A stretch of 64,000 nucleotides of DNA. Source: Symbiodinium natans. Lineage: Eukaryota; Sar; Dinophyceae; Suessiales; Symbiodiniaceae. This document shows positions 1 to 10,415 of this stretch, piece after piece (positions within the stretch are counted from its first letter, which is position 1; each line of letters starts with the position of its first letter). The notes beneath the pieces were generated by a model. That model ran no database searches. It saw only the letters and a program-made list of their open reading frames with translations, and was not told the origin of the DNA. The stretch spans positions 62,001-126,000 of the forward strand of contig CAJNDS010000345.1 of assembly GCA_905221605.1 (NCBI GenBank), given 5' to 3'. The translations under genes were made by a program, and so were the position numbers.

Positions 1-55
1 GTCTCTCTTGCGGGGTCCATGGCGATTCTAGTGAAGGGCTTCTGCTTGTTCCTGA

Positions 56-478
56 TCATGCGCGCCTGGCAGCAGGAGTCAGGCGTCGTGCTTGCGTGAG
101 ATGCGCTGCCCCAACCCCCGGAAACTCCGCAACTTTCGCCGCAAAGTGCCCTCGCACTGTGAGCGGGGACCTTTTTGATTTCCTCGGCCTTGAACTCATC
201 ATCAGCCTTGGAAAGTTCGAGTCAGTCGAGCACCACAAGACACGCTTCAACACATCCGCAAAGGGCCAGACCATCTTCATTGCCAGTAAAGGCTTGTCTC
301 GAATGGCCTGATGCGCAGAGTCATAGACATGTTTCATGGAAGCAGAAGAACCACGGGGTTTTAAGCGGCAAGAAATCCCAGCCTCGATGCGCTCAATCAT
401 CTTCTCAACCTTTGGCGGTTTTTTGTTTGGGGCACAGGCAGGACGGCTACACGGCTTGTCGCCGGCACACGCAGACAA
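56..478 (-). CDS. Probable exon(s) of an unrecognised host gene
   Basis: Minus-strand reading is open here and contains two stretches with ordinary protein composition: one with PPKVEKMIERIEAGI and one with SMKHVYDSAHQAIRDKP followed by LLAMKMVWPFADVLKRVL. The flanking residues look like intron read-through, so this is probably one or two exons rather than a whole gene. No domain is recognised. It lies on the same strand as every other host exon in the window. Confidence is low because no splice site was fixed. Confidence 0.25.
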   Translation of the reverse strand: MSACAGDKPCSRPACAPNKKPPKVEKMIERIEAGISCRLKPRGSSASMKHVYDSAHQAIRDKPLLAMKMVWPFADVLKRVLWCSTDSNFPRLMMSSRPRKSKRSPLTVRGHFAAKVAEFPGVGAAHLTQARRLTPAARRA

Positions 479-529
479 AACGCGAAGATTAGAAGGCTTT
501 TCAAGTACGAAGGCGGATTTCGAGGGTTC

Positions 530-712
530 TCACAAGGCAAGCCCCTGCGGCGCGGGGGCACCAAACTCACCAAACGATCCAAACGCAAGTCTGAGATACT
601 CTGAGGCTCCAGCAGGCCGAAGCACCAGTCGATTCGCATCGCTAGTAAACATGAGTGACGCCGTGACGAGAAGGACCATCACGAAGAACGTCACGCCCAA
701 GCTGAACCTCAA
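530..712 (-). CDS. Probable exon encoding one membrane segment
   Basis: Translation of the minus strand gives a hydrophobic run (LGVTFFVMVLLVTASLMF), long enough to cross a membrane, followed by a polar segment containing SDANRLVLRPAG and GSFGEFGAPAPQGL. This looks like a signal anchor with a luminal or cytosolic tail. The family is not recognised. It may join the exon pieces at 56-478, which lie downstream on the same strand. Confidence 0.3.
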   Translation of the reverse strand: MRFSLGVTFFVMVLLVTASLMFTSDANRLVLRPAGASEYLRLAFGSFGEFGAPAPQGLAL

Positions 713-1669
713 TTATGGGGGGAAGATTTATTCGGAGACTCCCTAGGACAGAGCGGCCATAGCAAAAGACTGCAACATGGTCACTCAGCCAACACACACA
801 ACCTCTTGTTGGGCACCCCCACGCCGAAGTCTGTCGATTGAAAGGGCGCATGTCATAGTAGAAAGTGAGGTAATATGGCTGGCCTCAAGACTCGTGTCAT
901 GGCTTGAAGTCCAAACTCTGGCAACTTGGCGCTTGCTTCTTGCCCTGAAATGCCCTGAGTTCCTCACCAGGAGCTATAAGCTGGGAGGCATATGCCTGAG
1001 TGAGATGCTTGCCGGGAACAAAGCCAACAAACATCCAGAAAGCCACGGCCCACCTGAATCTCCGTCGCCCGGAGATCCAGCGGACATGCCACCTCAACAA
1101 GTGGACCCCTTCGAAGGCGTTCGCTGTGGTTCGCGTTCATGCGCCCTTGAACCTGGTGGTGGTTCAGTCCGCTGATAACCGCTTTGATCAGCGACAAGCC
1201 GAGGAGGTCCTCCAATGGACATTTCTTGCATCCCCCGAGTGCATCTCAGAACCTGTCAGAGAGCCTGTTGTAGTTCACACTTAGGTTCACAACCGTGACG
1301 TAGGGCTCTGGCAGTCGTCGACGTCGCACACGACTGTGTCCAGGGCTCGGAAAGAACTGCCTCGCACAGCTGTCTTCAGAAGCGCTGCCAGTTGTCCCCA
1401 AAAACACCGAACATGCATCATCAGCTTCTACACGCATAGCTCTTCGCAAGCAGCAGGGCGCAAGGCCGCCGTTGCATGTCGCTACTACAGCAACTGCAGT
1501 CATTGTACTACAGGTGGCTCATTTGTGGACAGTTCGGCTGCCGCAACAACTACCATGCTTTGCCAGCAGCAGGGATAGCCGGCAGAGCGCGCATCCGTAT
1601 GCAGAGAATACCCCACAATCACAGCAAAGAAACATTCCAGACATTAAAACGGCCCCATTGCAGTACTTG
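713..1669. other. No gene recognised; short exon-like pieces only
   Basis: Both strands hold only short open stretches. A minus-strand piece near 1150-1215 (EDLLGLSLIKAVISG) could be a small exon, but nothing around it supports a reading. No repeat was noticed. Confidence 0.3.
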
Positions 1670-1985
1670 CTATGCCCTGTCCTTCACTTCAGATGGCAAC
1701 GTTCCAAGCGCCATCCACAAGTCCTGCACGTATGACGCTACATCCCTTTCTACCAAGTCTGGCTCGAAAGCGGTTGTCACACTGGCAAAGGCTAACAACG
1801 CGGGGCTGTTTTTTTCCAAGGTCTTCCCGAACACCAAGCCCAGGCAGAGCCCAGGCCTGGTTGCTGTACGAGGCGATCTGGTTGCTCTCAAAGGCAGCCA
1901 CAACCGTGGTATTCAGCTGCGTGTACTGCGCCAGGGCAGCTTTGGAGAGAGAACACTCGGAGCAACAGAAGCATACGGAACACAA
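1670..1985 (-). CDS. Probable two exons of an unrecognised gene
   Basis: Two minus-strand stretches in different frames have good protein composition. One ends in AAFESNQIASYSNQAWALPG (about 1855-1965). The other begins GKTLEKNSPALLAFASV and ends DLWMALGTLPSEVKDRA before a stop at 1670. The frame change between them implies an intron or an indel. No family is recognised. Orientation matches the rest of the host block. Confidence 0.3.
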
Positions 1986-2236
1986 TCACAGGAAAGAAGT
2001 GCTCCGTGGTCCTGCAACACGGAACTGAAGTCCACACTGCCCAGAGGTCCTGAAAGAGAAGACGATGTGAGGTAAAGCCGCAACATGCCGCAACTGAAGT
2101 CGTACGGCACAACGCACCCTCTACATCCAAGCTTGATTAACATTGCAGTGCGTCCGTGCACGTGCACGCACACGAGCATCTCCTTTGCATCTATATGATC
2201 TATATGTACCCTACCTTCCTACCTCTACAGCACAGA

Positions 2237-2410
2237 TCATGGTCCAAACAAAAAGACCCATTGCAATTCGCCACGATTTGCTGCAAGTGCGACGCCTGCC
2301 AGGCCAATCCAGAACAATGAGCCTGCCAAAGTCAGATCATCGGAGCGTGTGAGGACGAGCAAGTTGCTCATCTCCATTTCATGCATGGCCTTGCCATGCA
2401 TACCTCCCTG
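2237..2410 (-). CDS. Probable exon with a membrane segment
   Basis: The minus strand reads MEMSNLLVLTRSDDLTLAG followed by a hydrophobic run (SLFWIGLAGVALAANRG) and a short tail. The mixed charged and hydrophobic composition is protein-like. The family is not recognised. Its boundaries are not fixed by clear splice sites. Confidence 0.22.
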   Translation of the reverse strand, partial: QGGMHGKAMHEMEMSNLLVLTRSDDLTLAGSLFWIGLAGVALAANRGELQWVFLFGP

Positions 2411-2544
2411 AGCTTCTTTTCCGAACTTCGTGGGCCAAGCAAACCAAAGTTTACTCGCAGTTACAACTCGTTTGGCAAACCTCTGGGCAACTTCAGTCCA
2501 GCCCAGCCTAGAAACCTTCCAGCGCAGTTTGCAGCAGGACAATA

Positions 2545-5438
2545 CATCGCCTGCACAGGTGTCAATGGCTGCATGAGTTGGTATGCACGGTCTTTCTTTG
2601 TGCTGGCATGCGATAGCTCCCAGGCAGGGGCTTGATGGTTTGCAACGTACCAGTTGTGGTAGTAGATGTAGTCAAGGAGCGCCTGTGTTGCTCTGGTGCT
2701 CTCGGCAGAGCAGCTTCTTCTCACGCAACAAGCTAGATTTGATTATCAAAACTGACTGGGGTGTTGACATCGTCGTACCTCAGCCAGCACGCCGGTGACT
2801 CAGAAGCGGTGCTTGTTTTAAGTGAACTAAATTTGGGCAAGCCTTCGGGCGAGGCACTTCCCCAGTGCGACCAGGCTGCGACGTTGTGGCAAGCTGCGCT
2901 GCAGATGAGGTGTTCCCCATCTTGGCCTGAAATGCCTGCACGCGACACTGCTTGTCCCACAAAGCCCTCGCAGGTTCTGTGATCGAAGCTCCTTCATTGC
3001 ATCGCCACATACTTATGTTAGCTACTGCCAAAACTTCGGCGAGACATCATTTGACATATCCTGTCCAGCACCGGCCCCTGCCCGGCCCATGCCCGGCCCA
3101 TGCCCGGCCCATGCCCGGCCCATGCCCGGCCTTCCAAACAGCATTGGCGCCATAGCTAACCGAGTATGGAGTCTGATCTGCCTGGCATGCTCTCTCATCG
3201 TAAGGCAGCTGTACCCTACTGTCATCTGGCTTCCGCTGCTGAACGTAGCCGGTGGGACAGACTCCTTGGAGAGCAAGGGCAGAATCAGAAGCATTGCGAG
3301 AATGAGACCTGAGTGGCAGAACGCAGCCCACTCACCACCCACTCCGAGCGTTTCAGCTCTCAGCCTTCCAGAATTACTGGGGTTTCGACAGATAACGCGT
3401 CTGGTTGTCATCTCGGAAAGCTTCTTTCCTACTCGGCCTTAATGCCGATCGCGCGGAGGAGGGAACATGCTGTTAATTCCTCTCTCCGCTTGCTGCTTCT
3501 GATGGTATCAGCTGAGGTCTGAGCTCTCGTTGGCCTTCCCATCTGCTTTTTCAACTGCTTCATAGTCTGCTTCATCCCAGTCATCCTTGCAAAAGAAGCT
3601 TGAAATCAAGTGGGCACAACTCCTCTTTGAACGAATCACAATGCCACCTGCAGGTCTTCACCTGACTTCTTTCTTCTTTCTCGTTCGAGTCTTCTCTGCT
3701 TGGCCTGTGGACGTGGCGACATGCTGGATGTGTGGATTCAATGATTCATGCGGGGGCACAGTGCGTCATATTGCTGACCGAAGCTTGCTTTTGCAGCAAG
3801 CGGTCAGTCTCTCAAGCCACACTCTTCCGCAGCCTCATAATAGGCCTTGTAAAGCTTCAGAATTCTTACCTCCAAACAGGATGCATTGGTTCTGCTTTGG
3901 ACAAAAGGAAGAAGTTCAGAGGACTGGCACTGAGCCATGTACCAGTCGGAGCACTCGAACCTCACGATCGCACGCCCACATGGCCATGAGTCATGAGTTG
4001 ATTATGTTGAAACGCAAGACGGCTGTCGGATGCTTGCACAGCAGAGGTGCGTCCGTTCAAGCCGAGCGCATGACTACTCGCCCAGCACGGGCTCCAACTC
4101 TTGCTGTCCTCAAAGCATCACACCATCTGCTTGCCTGGACGGCCTGAAGAGAGCCGCCGTGCTGCAGCAAGCACGTGATTCAGTCCTGCCGGACCGCAGA
4201 TCCGAGGCATCGCCACCATCGCCACCACCCTGGCCGCCGACGCAGTAAGAAAGGCTCCAGGAAGCGATGCGATGCTGCGATTCACGGCCAAAGCAGCAGC
4301 GGACCTGGATAGCCTCACTGACCCATGTTAGGTCAAGCCTCGAGGCGGCAAGCGATACAATCCAAGCAGCGGAAGGCTGCTGCAGCGTATCGGAGAATGA
4401 AACAGAGCAACATGTCTCAGCGCCATGGCAGTAGCGTTGCCGTGCTGATGACATCTAGCCAGAAGAAAAACCCTAAGTAGTAGTCGGCCTGCCAGAACGG
4501 GACAGCAAAGCATATGCGGGCTCCAGTGGACATCAGTGGACTCTGGCGGACATTAGCGGTCCGCGATCTGAAGTTCGTGTCTACATTGTTAGCAGCTTTA
4601 AGTTGTTGTAGAATTATTCCTAAGCATGTATGGAGTGGGTCTAGGGCATGGGATTTGTCGGCATCTCGCTTCCGGGTGTGAACCAGCCTTCCCCAGGCAG
4701 GAGAGGATCACCTGCCACAACCGCATTACGAAGCATTACGAAGCATGCTCGAATGCTGACCTGTGCGCCTACCGTGTCTCCTGGCTGAGCACAGTCAATG
4801 TAACCTGGCCTCCAGTGTGAAGACCACTATACCTTGTGAGATCAAGGAAGCATGCATCGAAGCAACAGAACAAGATGAATCTGATCATGCCTCAATCCGA
4901 TCTATGTCGTCCATCGTCTCACGTGGCTGCCAAGTTGCAAACTAAGCCCATGATGTTGAATACTATGTCTGCCGGCTTCTCTGTGAGGATTATCCTGGCC
5001 AGGACACCAATTGAACGCAAGCACATGATGGATCCGAGGCCCAGAAAGCATCCGTTGCCTCAAATCGTCCGCCGTCAAGGCATAGAAGGTGAGAAGCGTG
5101 GTGAAAATCATGAAATATCTGTTGTCAACCTGGCAAGACCCGTGCACTTGACAGGAGAAACCCTTGTCCCGAACAACCTGGCCAGGTGTACAATCTTCCT
5201 TGACACCAAAACGTACAAGGGCGCGCTTCTTCCTTGCAAAGAACGGTGTAGGCACTGATGTGAGGTGGGTCGCGGACATGCGCGGCGATTCGGAAGCTTG
5301 GGACGGCGCTAGCTTTGTTCTTCTGTTCTTTGTCTTTCAAGGTCTTGTTGGACCGTGGGCTAATGATCTTGAGTGGATCACCAGAATCTCCGGTTCGCAC
5401 TGAGAGCTTGGGGCCTGAGCAAGGTAGAACACATGATA
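2545..5438. other. No gene recognised (intergenic or intronic)
   Basis: Apart from the 11 bp tandem repeat at 3072-3131, I see no domain, RNA gene or convincing exon in this stretch. Open frames on both strands are short and of random-looking composition. It may be intron or spacer of the minus-strand gene block. Confidence 0.4.
3072..3131. repeat. 11 bp tandem repeat, about five copies
   Basis: The unit GCCCGGCCCAT is repeated head to tail with almost no change. It lies in otherwise non-repetitive sequence. Confidence 0.9.
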
Positions 5439-5895
5439 TCACGCGGCCTCTTCGCCTCTTCTGTGCAGATTTTTCACAAGTGTTTCACAGGCTTTGCTCA
5501 GGCTCCTGCTTCGACCCTCAACGGAGGGCTCTGTTGAGCGACCAGAGTCCTGCACGGATTTCGGTAACTGTGTGAGACTGTGTGCAGCTCCATGTAACTC
5601 TTCAATCAAGGCATGTGCGACATGGAGACTGCCGTGCAAGTGCAGTGCAGCAGTCCCGTGAGCCAGGGGGTGGGATCTGCAACTGCATGGTGGGTTTTAC
5701 TGCCTGGCACTGCTCTGCACAACATTCAACGAAACGACCAAAACTCAGAAACCCATCCACAGCCTTTGTATCTTTGTTGCTGTTGCCATTGGGGGGTCCC
5801 ATCCTTACTTCTTGCACGTCAGCACCATTCGATACAACCTGTTGCAACGTAACTTCGGAAAAGCCCAGGTGGAAACTGTCGGAAACCGAGAACAA
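5439..5895 (-). CDS. Probable exons of an unrecognised gene
   Basis: Two minus-strand stretches look coding. The upstream one contains FSEVTLQQVVSNGADVQEV and FLSFGRFVECCAEQ. The downstream one contains ALIEELHGAAHSLTQLPKSV and SLSKACETLVKNLHRRGEE. They are in different frames, so an intron probably lies between them. The helical, charged composition suggests a soluble protein. No family is assigned. Confidence 0.3.
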
Positions 5896-6148
5896 AATCG
5901 CCTTGACTGCCTTGACTCTACTTCCTCACAAGCCGGGCTCTGGACAGCTGGGGCCGCCAAAGTCTGCGGACCCAGCACCTGAAACTGGACCCTCGTGTCT
6001 AGCAAGTGGAAGATCTGCAACAGCTGAGATTCTTGCAGAAGCTGCAGCCGAAGAATTCGGGCTACAACTACTGCACTAATCCCTCCAGCCAATAGCAGCG
6101 ACGGGCATGTGCAAACGTGAAGTGACTGGGGGGAACGGGGTTTGAAGC

Positions 6149-6574
6149 CTACTTTCTTGAAGTTGTGTGGTTAGTTACTCGCTCATGTCTTGCATTGGCA
6201 AATGCTGTCACAACTCTGATCCGACTGATCTTCACCGCTCGGCTGAAAACGTCCAAACGCCTGGCTTGGAAAAGCATGTCGTAAAGTTGAGGCTTTGACA
6301 CAGGATCCTTGCAGGAGCTCAGCCAGGTCGAGAAAACCCTACACTGAAGGAGTACGATTTCTTGAATTTGTTTGAAGATCTTGCAATGACATATGGGTAC
6401 TTCACTTGCTTTGAGGAGGAATTCGGGGTGCACTTGGGAACATTGTGGCCTTAGTGTGCGTGTGCGCGTTTGGACGACTTTCAGGATGCACCTTGTTGCA
6501 TCCTTTTTGCACAAGGGGGTCAGCTTGGGGCTTGAGGGCGAGCATGATGCTGCAGGCAACGATTTAGGGTTCAA
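6149..6574 (-). CDS. Open frame of uncertain status
   Basis: A 141-codon minus-strand frame is rich in K, R, F and L and includes KIFKQIQEIVLLQCRVFSTW and KPQLYDMLFQARRLDVFSRA. It is protein-like, but no family is recognised. It borders the T/G-rich stretch at 6540-7100. It may be a remnant rather than a working gene. Confidence 0.25.
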   Translation of the reverse strand: MNPKSLPAASCSPSSPKLTPLCKKDATRCILKVVQTRTRTLRPQCSQVHPEFLLKASEVPICHCKIFKQIQEIVLLQCRVFSTWLSSCKDPVSKPQLYDMLFQARRLDVFSRAVKISRIRVVTAFANARHERVTNHTTSRK

Positions 6575-7105
6575 AGCTTTTGGGTTTTGAGGGCGGAATG
6601 CTTTAAGGCTTTACGGCTTTTGCGTTTTAGGGCTCCAGGACTTTTGGTCTAAGGGCTTTTTGGGGTCTTTACCGGACCCATCTGGAGTTCGGGTTACCTT
6701 CCCAGTTGCAGAAGTCTAGATGCACAGTTGCACATACTTGTGGAGGCGGTTGAAAATTCAGCAGGTTAAGGTGTTGAAAGGTTTTGCAGTTAGGAGAGAA
6801 CTATGACTTTCGAGTTCTTCGATGGCGTTGGGCGGTAAGGTTTGGAGGCGGATGTGTGCGTCTAGGGCTAGGATTTAGGGTTTCAGAGTTTAACGCTTTC
6901 GGATGCTAACATTTGTGGGGGTCACCCTTTGCTTAGAGCATTTTGAAAGGGAACCTTCGCGGTGTAGAGCGACATCAGGGAACGTTGGGACAGTAACCCT
7001 CTTGGACCTCAAGAAATCTTACAACCCGCGTTTTTAATCACGTGGCGGAATGCGATGTAACCCTTAGAGCCCTAAACCCTAAAGACCCCAATCCCTCATT
7101 CCTTA
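6540..7105. repeat. Degenerate telomere-like (TTTAGGG-type) words
   Basis: The plus strand shows scattered variants of TTTAGGG (GGGTTTTGAGGG, GTTTTAGGGCT, GGATTTAGGGTTTCAGAG) and the minus-strand form CCCTAAACCCTAAAG near 7070. They do not form a clean array. TTTAGGG is the plant- and dinoflagellate-type telomere unit. The local base use is more T/G-rich than the flanks. No gene is seen inside it. Confidence 0.4.
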
Positions 7106-7386
7106 GTACCTCAAAGTCTTGGTCCAGCTGCGAGGGAAGCCATGTGTCATGATCGCATGCCAACATCATAAAATCAAACCTGGGGCTGAAATGCCAAATG
7201 AATAGAATAAAACGCTGTTCGCGCAATCTTTGCATTCACTTCGCGCTCTACATTATCATATGAAGAAATACTTCTCTGGGCTAGAAAAGGAATTCCAAAA
7301 GCGAGTTCGTGTTCTTTCACGACAAACAACATTATCTGCTAGGGGCTGTGTTTGCGCCCCCAAACCTACGTTGCGAATACCAAAAC

Positions 7387-7740
7387 TCACTCAAACAACA
7401 AAGCCCAGTTCAATGCGTGGAGTGCACATGGTGGTAAATTCGAACAAGTATTCCCCCCTTGCCCAGGTCTCCGGCTTTCCCGGCAAAGAAACCCCTGGAG
7501 CGAATTCCAAGAAGAATCCCGCGGAGCAACTGCGAAGTGATGTGGAACCTCGGAAGAGTCTCCGACATGAGAATTTTCGCTGGGAACTCTGCAGAGTCCC
7601 CGTGATGCCGCAGAATATCCTTCGGCGCCCAATCGCGGATGATTTCTACAGTAGATTCTACAGCGCTCATCAAACAATCGATTCTGTTGATTTGCCCTTG
7701 CAAGAATGTTGCCAACAATGACTTGAAATCGATCTTGATT
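7387..7740 (-). CDS. Probable exon, unrecognised soluble protein
   Basis: The minus strand reads well from about DDKIKIDFKSLLATFLQGQ through INRIDCLMSAVESTVEIIRD, SETLPRFHITSQLLRGILLG and KGGILVRIYHHV. Hydrophobic and charged residues alternate as in a folded helical domain. The upstream side is blocked by a poly-G (plus-strand poly-C) run, where the frame becomes low complexity. No family is recognised. AT content is higher than in neighbouring exons. Confidence 0.35.
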   Translation of the reverse strand, partial: NQDRFQVIVGNILARANQQNRLFDERCRIYCRNHPRLGAEGYSAASRGLCRVPSENSHVGDSSEVPHHFAVAPRDSSWNSLQGFLCRESRRPGQGGNTCSNLPPCALHALNWALLFE

Positions 7741-7761
7741 TTGTCGTCCGCCCCGCCCCCT

Positions 7762-7830
7762 CCCCCCCCCCCCAACACAAAGATCGCTCCAGACTCTAGA
7801 CAACCAGTTCCAGCACACACACACACACAA
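7762..7830. repeat. Poly-C run followed by (AC)n microsatellite
   Basis: About 12 consecutive C bases at 7762-7773, and a short ACACAC tract at about 7815-7829. Confidence 0.9.
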
Positions 7831-8159
7831 GCATGCATTGTGAGCCTTACTTGAAAATTCGATCGCGATTGTTGTTTACGTTTAGGGGCTAAGGATAGCT
7901 CAACCACGAAACTGCTACTATGTCCCCACCGCGCAGATGCTTGGCGACAGGATCTTTTTCACCAGCGCGCTGCATGGGAGTTTGACCGTCTTCTCTGGCA
8001 CATTGCAACATGACGCACCAACACACTCATACAAACAACAAAATACCTAGGTTCCAAGATATTCCTTCTCGGCTACAAGTGCCATGGCCATATGTCAAAC
8101 GCTGAATCGTACAAGGCTTGTGTTGGCAACAACGTACACAACCGATCCCGACATGTGTT

Positions 8160-8640
8160 GCAACAACAATCATTCCCGCCCAATCTCAGTACGGACCCGG
8201 CCTTCCCATGTTCAACCAAAGCACACAGAACGCTCTGAGCAAACGCCCAACAGTTGGCCTTTGCATCATCTGCATCTGCGGCTGCTGGAAAGCACCATAA
8301 GTGGCCTCCATGTCTACGAATACAGCCAAAACAAAGCACTAGCACGCTTTCAACGGCCCAATGCCAAGCTGCCTGATCCATTGGCTGCTGAACGCCTGCT
8401 GGCACGAATGCAAATTTCAGGGCCGACCCGCCCCCCCCCCCCCCCCCAGGTCAAAAGCATGTGCAACAGAAAACTGACCCCACCCGTATCTGCCGCAGCG
8501 ATTTGCGACTGCAAGAAACACAGCTACACGAATGCCGCAGTCCGGCCAACAGCGAGGCCGCCACCCCAGTTTGCAAAGCCCATGCCTACACTCGCTCAGG
8601 TAGCCAACAAAGCAGCAACAGAATCAAAAACTCCCCTGAA
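8160..8640 (-). CDS. Possible exons of a Gln/Gly-rich protein
   Basis: On the minus strand two short stretches stand out: MGFANWGGGLAVGRTAAFV (about 8525-8583) and TYGAFQQPQMQMMQRPTV (about 8260-8315). Their Q, M, G and F bias resembles the exon at 12870-13030, so they could belong to one low-complexity protein. The exons are not linked by proven splice sites, and a poly-C run (8430-8447) lies between them. Confidence 0.25.
8430..8447. repeat. Poly-C run
   Basis: About 18 nearly uninterrupted C bases on the plus strand. Confidence 0.9.
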
Positions 8641-8859
8641 ATTGACTTTCGACCTTGCGGCGGCACCAGTTGGTTTGCTTGGAACTGCCCCTTGGCGCCA
8701 AAGCATGCATTAATCACAAGAAGTCTTCAAGCGACGGATCAGTAAAATCATGGAATAAGGGTTTTGCCACGCAAGCAGAAGCAATCTCCGGTGCAACGAC
8801 AACATCTGCTGGCTTTGCCAAGATGTTGCTCGAAGCTGTCATTCACTGTCTGTGAACAT

Positions 8860-10400
8860 AGGTAAAGGTCACGGTCCCTTTCGGGCATGTGGAACCCAAC
8901 TAAATTTCAATCAGCTCTGCTGGTCTTGCGCTCTCGAAGCAAATAGAATTTGCTGCCGACTCGTGACGTCAAGACGTCTGAAGCGGCTGTCTGCAAGTCG
9001 GGGCGAGATTATTTGGTCCCAGTTTTTCACGCTCTGCCGCAAACCAAGATGGTTTCCCGTATGCACCTCGAAATTTTGCCTCAGCAGCAGAAGGTGGACA
9101 CTCTGCAATCACAGTCGGCAAGCGCAGCCCACGCTTGTCATGAGTGTCAGAGCCGCCCAGCCTTGAAATCATCATCATAGTCCCGGCTGCTGGAGAAGTC
9201 CATATCGTGACCAAACACCACGGAGTCCACAACCGATTGGAGAAGTGGAGCATGGAACTTCTCCCTGCAACAAAACATTGCCAGAAGCTGTAATAGCAGC
9301 CATAAGAAGCCGTCCCTCCAGTCTCAGCCCTGCCCTCCAAGCACCTGCCACCATCCATGAGGCCTTGATACCTCGACCGACTGGCCGTCAAGCATGCATC
9401 CTAGGCTCATGTATTCTGTGATGAGCAACCGTTACAGGAGCTGCAAGGCTTCAACCAGGTATCCACCGCCTGCTCACAAGACGCGTCCACAGGCGAGACA
9501 CACGGGTTCGACGCATTCGCTCATCTGAAAGGCCGACAACCTCTGCTCCCCATCGAGTTTCTGCAATCGCGCGCCTTAAAGTCATCTCTTCTGTGTTCAA
9601 TCAAGCTAAACTCCTATGCACTTCTGAACGTGTCTCCCCAAGGCGGAGGCAACTGAAAAGTGACACCAAAGAACTGAACAGCCAAACCACCACACAACCA
9701 AACCACCACACAACCAAACCGCCACACTACTGCCACAACGGCAACGACGACAAAGAAGACGACGATAGCAGCAACACGCAGCGGCAGGCACAGCCAGAAC
9801 CACAAGAACGATGGCAGATGACGACAACGACGACTAAAGAAGAAAAACCATGAACAAATACCACCATCTCCACTCCATCTCGCAAATTGCAAGAGCATGG
9901 CCACAGCACTCCGCTCTGTGACAGGTGGCCGAAATCTCCCATGCACGTACAGCCTGGGCTGGATGCTCCGCAGCCCCTGCACTTAGCTGCTATGGCTGCT
10001 ATAGCTGCCTGGTAACACGCACATGGTCTCAAACGATGTCCCTAAAAAGTCAAGCGGCGGCAGCCTTTCGGTCTCCAGACTGGGTGGATGCGACGCCCTC
10101 GTGTTGCTGACAAGCCTTTGCCTTAAGATGTAGTTGTCCTGGAGAAGGACAGGAAGGCAGAAAGAAATCTGCAGCGTGGGAGTGCTAAGAGTGGTGGAAA
10201 AAACAGATCTTGCATTAGTTTTTGCTCTGGTTCTTTGCTTGCTCGAGGCTCATGCAAGTTGCCACAGCCCAAGGGAGCGGTCAGTGCCGCTCGGAGTGGC
10301 CCTGCAGAGGCCTGCAGCCAAGAATTGCTGGAGGCGTTGAGATATCCTCAGCTCTGAGAATTTGTCCAAGACTTGGGCGGCGAGAGACATTCCCCTGCAC
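8860..10400. other. No gene recognised; contains short A/C-rich repeats
   Basis: Only short frames of biased composition occur. At about 9676-9727 a 16 bp unit (CAAACCACCACACAAC) is repeated about three times, followed by purine/A-C-rich sequence to 9850. The long hydrophobic minus-strand frame over it is a by-product of that composition. Confidence 0.4.
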
Positions 10401-10415
10401 GAGCCAATGTGAGCC

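Noticed and set aside
9606-9982. Hydrophobic minus-strand frame resembling a membrane protein
   Set aside because: It is opposite an ACCACA/GACGACA-rich plus strand and consists of V, F, L and W runs produced by that bias.
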